Positions 24,424 to 34,363 are shown, numbered from the stretch's first letter. The stretch is 64,000 bases of DNA from Clostridium rhizosphaerae (GCF_016765585.1 NZ_JAESWC010000002.1:248001-312000); one strand, 5' to 3'. A program made the numbers and translations. The notes: a model not told the origin generated them from the letters alone.

Positions 24424-25719
24424 ATGGACAATACTGTTTGTATATTGGGGAGTGAATTTGAATATGACTTTTTATCCTGCTGGATTAAATATAATAGGAT
24501 GGAATCCTGTATCAGTCAGGAGGCTTTAGCTCACGGAATATGTTCTGTAAGTCACTTGAGCTATTTTGAAAACTGTAAAAAAAGACTTAGAAGAGAAATA
24601 ATAGAGGCCCTCTTAAAAAGATTAAAAATCGCTACTATTCCAGATGTCAAGTATATAGGATTAATAAGACAAAAGCTGCATAAGCTTGCCTTTTACATAG
24701 AAAGCTTTGAATATGATGCTGCAGAGCTGGCTTTTGCAGAATTGTTGACTTTAGAGCCAATCCTGCAAAATTCCGCTTACAATATTGAATTCAACATATA
24801 TAAACTCATGTACAACATTCTGGTTGATAGAAAAGCTTATACAGAATTAGAAACTTCAATAAATAAACTTGATAAAATTTATTATAATTTAGACATTGGC
24901 CTTCAGTATCTATTTTTGTTATCAACAGGAAAATTTTTATATGACAATCTCAATCACACCGAAGGTATCAATCGTTTAGAAAAAGCCTATAGAATGAAAG
25001 ATACACCTTGGATAAACTACCGCTTAGGAGTGGCTTATCTTCATAGTCTTGAGCCTTTAAAAGCTGTAATCTACCTTGAGAAGGCTTTAAACAGCTATGC
25101 AATGACAGGAAGGTACAGAAATTCTTTGGAATGTCATAACTTTTTAGGGTCATGCTACGAGTCATTAAAAATATATGCTAAAGCAGACTATCATTTTAAG
25201 ACTGTTCTCAGTGGTTCGGAATTCTTCTCATTAAATAAGAATATATTTGGTATATATACTAGTCTTGCCAGCCTGTATCTAAATATGAATAGATACGAAG
25301 AAAGTATTACATTTTGTAAACTTGCCATGAATGCGCCTGTTCTATCTACAAATACAGATCCATGGCAAAAATCCGCCTGGCATGCAAACGAAGAGCCTAT
25401 GATAGCTGCATGCATATATATAGAAGTTCTTATAAAGTTGAAGGAGTTTTTAAATAGTAAAGAAATATTTGATCGATATCTAACTTCTACCTATAAGAAT
25501 TCTCTATATTACCATTATCTCCATACTTTATACCTAAGTATCTTTCAATTTGATGAAGACATTTTTTATGTTCAAGTAACAAAAATCACATTACCTTTTT
25601 ATAAAAAAATAGGATTTTTGAATATCTACAACAAGGTACAGTTATTATTAATAAGATATCTAGAATCAAATAGAAGATATAAGGAGGCAAATAGCATATA
25701 TAAAAGCTTATTTGGTTAA
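24424..25719 (+). CDS. TPR-rich protein, Rgg/PlcR-like regulator candidate
   Basis: 431 residues from the ATG at 24424 (AGGAGG upstream). The N-terminus has an HTH-like pattern (RMESCISQEALAHGICSVSH ... LSYFENCKKRLRREI). About six helical TPR-like repeats follow (for example AVIYLEKALNSYAMTGRYR, CHNFLGSCYESLKIYAKAD). This is the build of RRNPP regulators that sense short peptides. The HTH is atypical and no peptide gene was found next to it. Confidence 0.7.
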   Translation: MDNTVCILGSEFEYDFLSCWIKYNRMESCISQEALAHGICSVSHLSYFENCKKRLRREIIEALLKRLKIATIPDVKYIGLIRQKLHKLAFYIESFEYDAAELAFAELLTLEPILQNSAYNIEFNIYKLMYNILVDRKAYTELETSINKLDKIYYNLDIGLQYLFLLSTGKFLYDNLNHTEGINRLEKAYRMKDTPWINYRLGVAYLHSLEPLKAVIYLEKALNSYAMTGRYRNSLECHNFLGSCYESLKIYAKADYHFKTVLSGSEFFSLNKNIFGIYTSLASLYLNMNRYEESITFCKLAMNAPVLSTNTDPWQKSAWHANEEPMIAACIYIEVLIKLKEFLNSKEIFDRYLTSTYKNSLYYHYLHTLYLSIFQFDEDIFYVQVTKITLPFYKKIGFLNIYNKVQLLLIRYLESNRRYKEANSIYKSLFG

Positions 25720-25856
25720 GCCTGCTTTTATATTGATTACAAAGTCTATCTATATAATTGCGTATTTGTTATGATTTTTGCGTATTTATATACCCCCGGG
25801 GTCTAATCCATAACAAACCTTAAGTCTGAGGAAACATAACACACACAAAAGAAAAA

Positions 25857-25871
25857 GGGGCATAATGCCCC
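25857..25871 (-). terminator. Terminator of the lost rumA-like gene
   Basis: GGGGCAT/ATGCCCC hairpin with a T5 run on the minus strand, right after the rumA-like tail. Confidence 0.6.
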
Positions 25872-25888
25872 AGGCCTTTGCTACCAGC

Positions 25889-25948
25889 CTATTTCTTCTC
25901 TATCCTCACCACACACTCCACGTGAGCTGTATGCGGAAACATATAATG
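25889..25948 (-). pseudogene. C-terminal tail of a RumA/TrmA-type RNA methyltransferase
   Basis: The only coding trace is the family C-terminus MFPHTAHVECVVRIEKK followed by a stop. The rest of the gene is missing; the break lies exactly where dispersed repeat R1 (25949-26005) begins. The 25720-26295 gap otherwise holds no gene. Confidence 0.7.
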
Positions 25949-26005
25949 AAAAAACCTCCGTTACTTATGGTACGGTTCTCCGTATCAGTAGTAAGTGAGG
26001 TTTTT
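25949..26005. repeat. Dispersed repeat R1
   Basis: Contains AACCTCCGTTACTTATGGTA and its inverted partner GTAAGTGAGGTTT around TACGGTTCTCCGTA. Other copies are at about 17120, 34127, 42286, 44386 and 62265. Confidence 0.75.
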
Positions 26006-26295
26006 CCATTTTATCACCTTATACATACTGCATAAATATATTATTATTCTAAAGTATTATTTAGTAAATTCTTATATGTGACTACGAACAGGAAATTAAT
26101 GCAAAAGAAAAGAAGCACCCACATCTTAAAGATTAATGCTTCATTCTTAATTAATATCCTACAAAAAAAATTTATATATTATATTTTGGCTCTGTGAAAG
26201 AATAGTACTGATAATATACCATTTTTAAAGGGAACTCTATTAACAGTTCCCTTACTTACATTTTAAGTAAATTACTATTTAAGTAAATTAAGGTT

Positions 26296-26748
26296 TTACT
26301 TGTTTGATACTAACTTTTCCAATACAGTATTTAACTCCGTAATTGCTTTTTCATCATTTAAGTTTTTCGATATATTAGTTAATTGAGGCTTAATACTATC
26401 TATATTTTTGTTTATATATTCATTAGACTCCATTACAAAAAACATATCTAAATTTAATAGCATTAAAGAGAGTGGCTTATTGTCTTTATATGATGACAAA
26501 GGAGCAATATTTCTAATTCCTGCAACAGCACTCACACTATTTTTTATTGCACTTTCATTTGATAAAGCACTAGTTTTGCCATCGTAATAATCTAAACCTG
26601 CGATGAAACCTTTAAAAGAATTTTCAACAGCAGTAGTGTAAAAACGTTCATCTGAATTGTATTTTCTAATTCTATTAAATTGAAAAATGTTAGTTATAAT
26701 AGATACCAAGCAAATCAAAGTTAGCACAATTAGTATTCTTTTTTTCAT
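26296..26748 (-). CDS. Membrane-anchored protein, function unknown
   Basis: 150 residues from MKKRILIVLT (ATG at 26748, GGGGG upstream). One N-terminal transmembrane or signal segment, then a mostly helical extracellular region (for example ENSFKGFIAGLDYYDGK). I recognise no family. It is a single gene with a weak hairpin downstream (AAGGGAACT/AGTTCCCTT, about 26229-26255). Confidence 0.6.
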   Translation of the reverse strand: MKKRILIVLTLICLVSIITNIFQFNRIRKYNSDERFYTTAVENSFKGFIAGLDYYDGKTSALSNESAIKNSVSAVAGIRNIAPLSSYKDNKPLSLMLLNLDMFFVMESNEYINKNIDSIKPQLTNISKNLNDEKAITELNTVLEKLVSNK

Positions 26749-26836
26749 ATAAACCCCCACATTCACAACATTTACAACAGTTTATTTATTAAATTATACA
26801 TAATATCAATGTAAAATTACAAATATTTTACATAAG

Positions 26837-27898
26837 TTATGAATAAATTGCTTCTCTTATCCTAAAATCCTTTAGTTTTGTGTCTATATGAGAAGTGTGA
26901 GATTGTACCAACAAATTTTTGCTCTTTATAGTATCTTTCTCGGTATTGAAGATTTCAAGCCATTTAAACCAATACATATAGTTAGCCAGATATTTAGTTG
27001 CAACACCATTAAACCTATACATCCACTTCTTTACTTTGCTATGGAAAGCATTAATATGTTGTATATGGTATATTCCTTCTTTATGTTTCCCACGCTTGAT
27101 TTGTTGGAGTTCTATACCTAAATTTTTGGTGAACTGAATATAACTCTTATGTGAGTCTGTACAAAGAATGGCTTCATTTTCAATCCTACCAGTAAATAGC
27201 CTTTCTAAATCTGTATGCTTCATTCTTCCTTTACATATAAGTTCAGTAATAAGATTTCCTGCTCTGTCCATAGCACACAAAACTCATACCTGTTCCTTTG
27301 AGATACCTCTTTTTCTCTTTTCATCTTTACTGCTATAACTACCCTTAACGCCTCTTTTATGGGCTTTTCGAGGCATTGTAAAAGTAGTGCTTTTCTTATG
27401 GTCGCCTTTGAAGGACTCCCTAAAGAACGCTTCGTCAACTTCTATAACGCCACCAACATTTCCAATACCCATAAAGGCTCTAATTGCGTCTAATATCTTA
27501 TGCCTCCAATAGAATGATGTAGGTATGCTTATTTTAACTTCTTCGGCACATTTTCTTATGGAATACCCATTTATCATGTATTTGGCATATTGTATCCACT
27601 GTTTAACATCTTTCTTGCTATTGTGTTTTGGAGAGAGTGTAAAGTCAGTAAATGTCTTTCGGCAGGACTTGCAGATATATCTTTGCTTTCCGTTATACTT
27701 TCCATTTCTGGATACTTCATCATGCCCACAATGAGGGCAGACTTTCCCCCTTGAAAATCTGTTCTCCTTAACTTCATTTGTAACTTCTGTTGCAAATGAA
27801 CCTAACACAAATACTTCTTCAAGATAGTGCAGTATTTCCTCTTGTCCTGCTGTTCCCAAAGCCTATATATCATTCTTTACTGACTCTACAGTTGGCAT
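26837..27898 (-). pseudogene. IS1595-family transposase, broken by two nonsense mutations
   Basis: Start ATG at 27898 (MPTVESVKND). In-frame stops occur at about 27863 (TAG) and 27284-27286 (TGA); otherwise one frame runs to 26837. It has an N-terminal zinc ribbon (CPHCGHDEVSRNGKYNGKQR, YICKSCRKTF) and the ISXO2-like DDE core (GVIEVDEAFF, ILCTDSHKSY, HINAFHSKVKKW). Inverted repeats were not identified. The gene should be inactive unless both stops are suppressed. Confidence 0.85.
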
Positions 27899-28027
27899 AG
27901 TAATACCTCCGTAATCATTCGTTAGTCTTATTATACCCAATTTTGCAGATAGTAGCCAATTTTCAACACAGTTCTTTAACAGAGCCTATATTTTAAACAA
28001 GTTAGAAACTGCTTATTCTCTACGGAT

Positions 28028-28504
28028 TTATTTCGCCGTTTTATTGATAAAATCAACTTCATACTGACGTTCACCGTATTTTTCTTCGTTGTCAGTAATC
28101 GTACCTTCTGTGAGGGAGATACGCAGAACGATTGAGTTCGGATTGTCTTCGTCGCCAACTTCATCGAACCAATCGAAAACTTTTTTAAATTTTGCTCTGA
28201 TTTCCACATTCTTCTCGTCCTTGACCCAACCGAGATTTTCAGCTGTGCCATGGAAAGCGTACCAATCTAACCCAGCGACGGAAACCTCGTTGTTCTTCTC
28301 AATTTGCAGCATTTTATTTTTTTGGGCGTCTGTAGAAACATAAAACACGCCGTCTTCATAATAAGCACAAACCATACGTACCGCAGGGCAGGGATTACCG
28401 GCAGCATTGGAGGATAGTGATATTGTCGCAAGGGCAATAAATTCCTCTTTGCCATTTCCAGAGCGTTCCTCCATAAGTTTCATTGCATTTTCATATTTGC
28501 TCAT
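28028..28504 (-). CDS. Pyridoxamine 5'-phosphate oxidase-family flavin protein
   Basis: 158 residues with the split-barrel FMN-binding pattern (PAVRMVCAYYEDGVFYVSTD, then KNKMLQIEKNNEVSVAG). The family includes PNPOx-like and heme-degrading proteins. GGAGAAATTTGAA precedes the ATG. It is a single gene of unknown substrate. Confidence 0.82.
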   Translation of the reverse strand: MSKYENAMKLMEERSGNGKEEFIALATISLSSNAAGNPCPAVRMVCAYYEDGVFYVSTDAQKNKMLQIEKNNEVSVAGLDWYAFHGTAENLGWVKDEKNVEIRAKFKKVFDWFDEVGDEDNPNSIVLRISLTEGTITDNEEKYGERQYEVDFINKTAK

Positions 28505-28580
28505 TTCAAATTTCTCCTTTTCTAAATTTATTTTTTTATGCTTTAACTATAACCAAACCACTTGAAACGTGGCCCAAGAT

Positions 28581-29207
28581 TTATAATTCCAGATTTAACC
28601 AGAATACTGGACGAACACCGCCACAGTTATCGCCTGTTGAAGGGTGAATAGTGTTACTGCTGTAGCGGAAGGTGCCGTTTCCCTGAATACCTATATTGCC
28701 GTCGCCATGGATATATACGGCTCTTCTATTGTCACGCCCGGGCGACCGAAGCCACCACCACCATACATACCCATCGAATGTAGATCTTCGCTTGTCGTTG
28801 TTTTGGTCTTTCTTTTGAAACCAGTATCGTTGTTTGGCACTGCGATTTTCAAGGTTTTTACTGCTGTCACCGAAATATTTGCACACTACTTCTTCAATGC
28901 TTAGAAGAAATATGTAATCCAGAGTATCTTCTCCGCCTCTTGAACCGTACCACTGATTGTCCAAATTTTTATTTATTACCGGAATTATTCTTGACTGTTC
29001 GGCCGCGGTGAATTTGTTATAAAACTCACCGTTAAGATATTTTCTTAGCGAGCAGTCAGCCCATGTCACATCACCAGCGTAATTATTATAGGGGTGTTGT
29101 TCAATCATATACTCAGTTATAATCAAAGCCGCATTGTTTTGAATATCAAGCACACGCCAATTATAACTGCCGAACGATAATGATGAACCGATTTTAATTT
29201 CTTCCAT
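28581..29207 (-). CDS. DUF6273-type protein
   Basis: 208 residues. The start IKIGSSLSFGSYNWRVLDIQ, the Trp-rich WWWWLRSPG and the ending GGVRPVFWLNLEL are typical of DUF6273, which resembles C-type lectin/FGE-like folds. No signal peptide, and no catalytic site can be assigned. Such domains act as sugar- or peptide-binding modules in other proteins; here the domain stands alone. Confidence 0.7.
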   Translation of the reverse strand: MEEIKIGSSLSFGSYNWRVLDIQNNAALIITEYMIEQHPYNNYAGDVTWADCSLRKYLNGEFYNKFTAAEQSRIIPVINKNLDNQWYGSRGGEDTLDYIFLLSIEEVVCKYFGDSSKNLENRSAKQRYWFQKKDQNNDKRRSTFDGYVWWWWLRSPGRDNRRAVYIHGDGNIGIQGNGTFRYSSNTIHPSTGDNCGGVRPVFWLNLEL

Positions 29208-29261
29208 TTAATCACTTCCCCTCCTTCTTTGTAATAATTGATACTTATATTTGTTTTTAAA

Positions 29262-29428
29262 TTCTTTGCCCAGCTTCCCATTATGGACATAAAGCCTCAT
29301 CTAATATTTTCACTTACTTCATTATTCTACAACTTTATCCAAATTCCTCCACAAACTAAATTTTAATATCAAATAAATATAAAAGACCGGTCAAAAACTC
29401 TACATGAGTTCTTAACCGGCCACTTTTT
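29262..29428. repeat. Dispersed repeat R2
   Basis: About 165 bases, nearly identical to 34195-34360 and similar to 62335-62500. It ends with AGACCGGTCA ... GAGTTCTTAACCGGCC, a hairpin that can terminate the lipoprotein gene. Confidence 0.85.
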
Positions 29429-29433
29429 AATAT

Positions 29434-30690
29434 TCAGAATTCATCCTGAAGCAAATGAAAATTATCATTTGGAATAGACAAATCTTCTTTCGTATCAGTA
29501 TAAAATACAGTATCCTTTGTTTCTTTAAGCTTTGTATTTGATGCAACATAGGATTCTTTGTTTATCCATTTTACCTTAAATAAGGTTTTCTCGTCTAAAT
29601 TGGATATAAGACTAACACCGTTATCAAGCTTTTTTACTGTTACCTTGCCATACAATTTAGGCGGTATAGTAATATAAAATTTCTTACAGTTATCGGTGTA
29701 TCTTTCTTCAATTATTTGCTTGCTTCCATCTATTCGATAGTCACTGTAGGTATAAATAAAAGGTATTTCTGCCATAGCTGCATCTTCAAAACCTTTTGTA
29801 ATATACATTCCTCCAACTTCAACAACTCCATCATTATTTATGTCCCTGCTATAAAGAGGGTATGCTTTAAATAAGGTGCCATCATCTTCCTTGCCAACCT
29901 TAATGAGCTTTCCATTATTATATGCAACAATTTCTGTCAGCATGGAATGTGCTCCCAATCCACCATCAATATATAATGCCTTTTTCCCGTCAGCTAATTT
30001 ACCGAAAACAATGTTCTCATGAAAGCTATCTGGATTCAACTCCACCGAAGATAAAACTTTTAGCTGACCTTTTTCATAACTAAACAATTGGGCAGTTTGT
30101 AATTTATTTCTTTCTCCATCTACTATGAGCAGGTCTGGTTTTTTATCTCCATTATAATCAGCTATATCTATACCTTCATAAGAGCGATTAACTGTTTTCA
30201 CCAAATTGCTTTTGTGCCATTCGTAAATAAAGAGTTCTTTTTTCACTTCAGAATCTCCAGCTGAAACTCCCAAGATCAATTCTTTATTATTATTTCCCTC
30301 AAGGTCTTTAAGCTTGAAATAATCAAGAGTATTAAAGCCGGTAGCTGTATCTGATAGTATCTTCCATTTTTCACCTTCTTCTTTAAGCACTAATAGATGA
30401 ACTTGCTTATTTTCTTTAGTGTCTCTGTATAAAACAAACGCCTCCTGCTTACCATCCTGATCTATGTCTTCTACAAAAATACTTTCTTTATGATCCTCTT
30501 TCTTTAGTGTTATAAATTCAGCACCGGGCTGTAAAAACTCCTTTAATATCTTACTAATATCTTCTTGTTTCTTATTTGATTGTATCTGAACTTGATTTAG
30601 TCCAATTGTATTTGCTGAATTTGTGCAGCCTGATAATACAAAACTCGCACAAATCACTAGTATTATCAATGTTTTACATTTATTTATCAT
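29434..30690 (-). CDS. Lipoprotein with FG-GAP/VCBS-like repeats
   Basis: 418 residues with a lipoprotein signal (ILVICASFVLSGC, lipobox Cys at residue 22). Repeats with calcium-binding-like DxDxDGxxE motifs occur: DIDQDGKQEAFVL, LEGNNNKELILGV, DYNGDKKPDLLIV and DINNDGVVEVGG. This suggests a beta-propeller on the outer membrane face. The ligand is unknown. Confidence 0.8.
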   Translation of the reverse strand: MINKCKTLIILVICASFVLSGCTNSANTIGLNQVQIQSNKKQEDISKILKEFLQPGAEFITLKKEDHKESIFVEDIDQDGKQEAFVLYRDTKENKQVHLLVLKEEGEKWKILSDTATGFNTLDYFKLKDLEGNNNKELILGVSAGDSEVKKELFIYEWHKSNLVKTVNRSYEGIDIADYNGDKKPDLLIVDGERNKLQTAQLFSYEKGQLKVLSSVELNPDSFHENIVFGKLADGKKALYIDGGLGAHSMLTEIVAYNNGKLIKVGKEDDGTLFKAYPLYSRDINNDGVVEVGGMYITKGFEDAAMAEIPFIYTYSDYRIDGSKQIIEERYTDNCKKFYITIPPKLYGKVTVKKLDNGVSLISNLDEKTLFKVKWINKESYVASNTKLKETKDTVFYTDTKEDLSIPNDNFHLLQDEF

Positions 30691-30837
30691 TTATAACCTC
30701 TTCTTAGCACCACATTTTTATAATTTTGTTTTCCATAATTATTCTCCTAATCTATTTTTTATTATTTGTTACTTCCAATTGATTGATACGTTATTTAAAG
30801 TATGGAATTTTCCACATAAAAGAAATTAAGCGCAATG

Positions 30838-30880
30838 AAAAAAGTGCTCCATCTTCGCAAGATTAGCACTTTTCTAAGAA
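30838..30880 (-). terminator. Terminator of the truncated GNAT gene
   Basis: Imperfect stem AAAAAGTGCT..ATCTT / AAGAT..AGCACTTTT with a T run. A similar hairpin occurs at 44465-44540. Confidence 0.65.
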
Positions 30881-30900
30881 GAATTCTTATTATTGAAAAT

Positions 30901-31210
30901 CTAAATTTCAAAACCAAAACTTTTATACATTGAAACAGCTCGATCATTCTGTGTAACAACTTCAAGTTCAAGTTGTTCAACACCATTTTCTTTGCACCAA
31001 TTAATGCATTCCTTCATCATTATCTTCCCAATACCTTTGTTCCAATATTCCTTTCTTACAGTGATGCCCATTCCTGCTCTATGAAGAAACCTTTTATTAT
31101 TTGAAACTATTCCAACTGAACAATTTGCTATGATTCTACCGCTTAATTGCGCAATTAGAAAAAGACCACTCTCGTCGTTTATAATATTGCTCATAAATTT
31201 TCTTTCTTGT
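30901..31210 (-). pseudogene. GNAT acetyltransferase lacking its N-terminus
   Basis: 97 residues from the first ATG (31194). It contains the acetyl-CoA loop (GITVRKEYWNKGIGKIMMKE) and the end NDRAVSMYKSFGFEI. The usual first 50-60 residues are missing. The frame is open upstream (FEGLVEQERKF) to the end of the preceding gene, so the true start was probably deleted. Confidence 0.6.
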
Positions 31211-31214
31211 TCTA

Positions 31215-31781
31215 CTAATCCCTCAAAACAGAGCCATTTCCATTTTTATAATACTCCCTGTTTGCAAAGCCCAATGAATTTGCAATTTTATTGAGTAATT
31301 TTCCTGCTTCTAGCCTTACACTACTCATACTATCTTTATACTTATACATATTATAAAGATAGATATAGCTCTCATTAAAGTATTCATAAGCTTTATTTAC
31401 TAAAGCCTCATCATACTTACCACTTAATACAGTTTTAAGACTATCCTTCATATTTTCAAATCTATTAAGGGCTTCTTCATCGGAATAATAAATAACTTTT
31501 GTAACCAAAAGTAAATACCCTTGGGGACTATCCATCGCAGCATTGGCAATCAATCGTTCCCAACTTATCGGAAACAAGTCATAGCTTACACCTTCTATAA
31601 TGAATTGAGTTGAAAGGTTTTTTCCTCTCTCATTTTTAGGAATGAAATAAAACTGTATTCCCAAATTCTCATCTTCATCCGCCTTATCATTTCCATAAAC
31701 TACAAGCAGTAAAATATCATTCTTATACTCGTTCAAAATTTTATTCTTTACTATCTCTAATACTTTTTTATCTCTTTTCAT
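31215..31781 (-). CDS. Nucleotidyltransferase-like protein, probably C-terminally truncated
   Basis: 188 residues, GGAGG before the ATG. Near residue 25 LLLVVYGNDKADEDENLGIQ resembles an adenylyltransferase-like NTase entry, and helical repeats with conserved YEYFNESYIYLYNMYKY follow. The C-terminus ends abruptly where the N-truncated GNAT begins, so a deletion may have removed the ends of both genes. Confidence 0.55.
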   Translation of the reverse strand: MKRDKKVLEIVKNKILNEYKNDILLLVVYGNDKADEDENLGIQFYFIPKNERGKNLSTQFIIEGVSYDLFPISWERLIANAAMDSPQGYLLLVTKVIYYSDEEALNRFENMKDSLKTVLSGKYDEALVNKAYEYFNESYIYLYNMYKYKDSMSSVRLEAGKLLNKIANSLGFANREYYKNGNGSVLRD

Positions 31782-32101
31782 AATATAACCTCCTGATTAT
31801 TTGCATCTTTTTGAAATTTAACGGATCCATTTATTTCATAATCTAATTATATATAGAAAATCAAATTAATTATATAGATAGTTCCTTTCTAGGTAATACT
31901 ATACACACCTTATTAATAAATACTTAATTATACTGCAAATACTTTCACATAATTTTAAATTATAGCTTAACTTATAAACTATTATCCATATACACAAACG
32001 CATTAATATTTACAAAATATTGAGAATAATCAATAAAGATGATATTATAGCTTTATAATAATATCATTATGTAATTATTAATCTAGCTGGGGGTGAATAA
32101 T

Positions 32102-32212
32102 ATGATTTTTGTTTTAACTCAAGATTATATTTTTAATGGAAAACTCTGTGCAAAGTCTGTAAATATGGACTTGGCGATGGTTTGCACAGAGATAAAGTCT
32201 TATCGCCATTAA
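32102..32212 (+). other. Small ORF overlapping a possible pseudoknot RNA
   Basis: A 36-codon ORF (MIFVLTQDYIFNGK ...) behind GGGGGTGA. The same bases contain an 11-bp stem CTCTGTGCAAA/TTTGCACAGAG (32144-32154 with 32181-32191). Its loop holds GGCGAT (32173-32178), able to pair with ATCGCC (32202-32207). It may be an mRNA leader of the next gene or a small RNA. Confidence 0.4.
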
Positions 32213-32273
32213 TTATTCATAATGCAGGCTTTGCTTTCTTAAATTTAAATATATATTTAAGGAGCTGAGCTTT

Positions 32274-32543
32274 ATGAACTATGCAAAAGCAGAAACAATA
32301 TTACCGGATAATTTAATTAAAGAAATTCAAAAATATATTCAAGGACAATATGTATATATTCCATCAGAACCACAAAAGAAAAAAAAGTGGGGAGAAAATT
32401 CAGGTCATAGAGACTATATACAAAACAGAAATGAAGAAATACGTAGTAAATATGACCAAGGATATTCAATTGATGCTTTAGCTGAAGACTTTTTTCTATC
32501 AGTATACAGCATTAGGAAGATTATTTACTCTAAAAGTACATAA
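32274..32543 (+). CDS. CD3324-family protein (Mor-like HTH)
   Basis: 89 residues, AAGGAG upstream. MNYAKAETILPDNLIKEIQK ... YVYIP and an HTH-like end (QNRNEEIRSKYDQGYSIDAL, AEDFFLSVYSIRKII) match the small CD3324 family of clostridia, related to Mor-type regulators. The regulated genes are unknown. Confidence 0.75.
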   Translation: MNYAKAETILPDNLIKEIQKYIQGQYVYIPSEPQKKKKWGENSGHRDYIQNRNEEIRSKYDQGYSIDALAEDFFLSVYSIRKIIYSKST

Positions 32544-32713
32544 TTTTATAGAGAAGCTCCTACCCTTTATGATGAGTAGGAGCTCTTTGCTGTGTTGTAT
32601 AAAAAACTCTATAGAAATATTCTCGGTGTATAATTCCACAACATTAACTATTAAAATAAAAGCATAAGTATAAATAATTATTCTCAAATGTTCTAATTAA
32701 GGGGGGTAAACAT

Positions 32714-33877
32714 ATGGAACAAATCATTCAGGATATAAAATCAAGATTAATAAATTTTCAAGAAAAATACAATGAAGGAAACCTTTATAATATAAAAAGC
32801 TATGTTAAAGAGTTTTTTGTAGATGAAGAAGATACAAGCTTTATAGGTGCTGGACTAGACAGCTGGTGTTTTGGACTAGAAAAGATAACTAATATGATAA
32901 AGACCTATTGGGAAGATGAAAGTAACTATCTAGAAAAGATAGAACTAGATATTGATAAAGCTATAATTAATGTAGAGAATTCAACAGCTATAATAGCTCT
33001 TCATGGTAAAAATACAAGAAATATTAAAGAAAAAAAAGTATGTGAAGCTATGATTGAGCAATTATCGAAAACACTAAATAATGAAGATTTATCAAAATCA
33101 GATTTAATTAGACTTTCAGTTAAAATTACAGAAACTTTAAATCATATAAAAATGGGAGAAGAATATGTATTTCCTTTTAGAATTACCATAGTTATGGCTA
33201 ACGATGGCTTAAAATGGATGATAAAGCATATGAATCTTTCTTACTGTGCAGATGATTTAAATATGTTAAACAATGAAAATATTGATGATAAATATAAAAC
33301 TATTCCTATAGATAATAAAGATAGTATAGAAATTAGAGAGGTTCAAGAGGTTCTAAAAACTTTACAAGAAGCTTATGATAAACGTGATGCCAGCTTAGTA
33401 GATAGTTATGGAGAAGAATTGCTTGATAATAATGAACTTACCTCTATAATTGGAACAGATTCAGGAGAAGTTTTCTACGGCTTTAATGAAGCAAAAGAAT
33501 TATTAGAATCTGATTGGAAGTATTGGGGCGATTTTAATTTAAACAGAGAAAATTCTTTTATCTCTATTTTAAATAATATAGCAGTAGTTTGTTCAAAATC
33601 ATTAATAAAATTTACTTGGCCTGAAAAAAAGGTTTGCTCATGGCCTAAAGGCGCTCTTGAATACTATTTTAAAGAAAATAAAACAAATACAGAATTACTA
33701 AATTTAATGCTAGAATCTATCAATAATGCATTACATACGCTTCTAATTGAAAATAATAAAAATACTCTTTCTATGAGATTTGTTGGAGTATTAGTAAAGA
33801 GAGATGGAAAGTGGAAATTTAACCATATGCATTTCTCGGATTGTGTTGATAATACACCAGCTAGACTTAAAGATTAA
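32714..33877 (+). CDS. Protein with two SnoaL/NTF2-like domains
   Basis: 387 residues, AAGGGGGG before the ATG. Two related halves each have an N-terminal helix pair and a cone-like strand core ending alike (LKWMIKHMNLSYCADD at about 170 and GKWKFNHMHFSDCVDN near the end). This suggests an internal duplication of a SnoaL-type domain. No catalytic residues can be named. It is a single gene. Confidence 0.7.
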   Translation: MEQIIQDIKSRLINFQEKYNEGNLYNIKSYVKEFFVDEEDTSFIGAGLDSWCFGLEKITNMIKTYWEDESNYLEKIELDIDKAIINVENSTAIIALHGKNTRNIKEKKVCEAMIEQLSKTLNNEDLSKSDLIRLSVKITETLNHIKMGEEYVFPFRITIVMANDGLKWMIKHMNLSYCADDLNMLNNENIDDKYKTIPIDNKDSIEIREVQEVLKTLQEAYDKRDASLVDSYGEELLDNNELTSIIGTDSGEVFYGFNEAKELLESDWKYWGDFNLNRENSFISILNNIAVVCSKSLIKFTWPEKKVCSWPKGALEYYFKENKTNTELLNLMLESINNALHTLLIENNKNTLSMRFVGVLVKRDGKWKFNHMHFSDCVDNTPARLKD

Positions 33878-33880
33878 GAA

Positions 33881-33917
33881 AAAACCTAGATAATCCAACT
33901 ACTTATCTAGGTTTTTT
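33881..33917 (+). terminator. Terminator after the SnoaL-like gene
   Basis: 13-bp stem AAAACCTAGATAA/TTATCTAGGTTTT with a T6 run. Confidence 0.88.
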
Positions 33918-34126
33918 GATGAGATGAGAGTATGTAAATAATTTTGTGTATTCTCTCTCTCTTTGCTAAAGGTTAATAATTGAAAATTAGATGTTTTGTG
34001 CAATTTTGTTATCGAAGAAGATATATATCTGACTGAGGACCATATCCCAATTTCGATAACGAATTGTCCATTTTGTAACCTAATGAATTAAACCCCTTTT
34101 ACATGGTACTTCAGTACCTGAGAACA

Positions 34127-34360
34127 AAGTCTACGTTATTTATGATACGGTTCACTGCATTATATTCTAAATTCGCTTAATCAATTCTCCAAATAATTCT
34201 TTGCCCAGCTTACCATTATGGACATAAAGCCTCATCAAATATTTACACCTACTTCATTATTCTACAACTTTATCCAAATTCCTCCACAAACTAAATTTTA
34301 TATCAAATAAATATAAAAGACCGGTTAAGAACTCTACATGAGTTCTTAACCGGCCTCTTT
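34127..34360. repeat. Dispersed repeats R1 plus R2
   Basis: R1 core (TACGGTTCACTG, 34127-34170) directly joined to R2 (34195-34360). The join CATTATATTCTAAATT also occurs at 62300. R2 ends in an ACCGGTTA..TAACCGGCC hairpin next to the jetC stop codon, where it can act as terminator. Confidence 0.8.
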
Positions 34361-34363
34361 TTA

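Noticed and set aside
27284-27286. In-frame TGA in the IS1595 transposase as a second selenocysteine codon
   Set aside because: The same gene has a TAG stop near its start, the transposase family does not use Sec, and no SECIS-like hairpin was seen; it is a decayed gene.
32144-32207. Fluoride riboswitch
   Set aside because: A GGCGATGG start is present but the conserved downstream CTGATGRCTCCTA-type part is missing.
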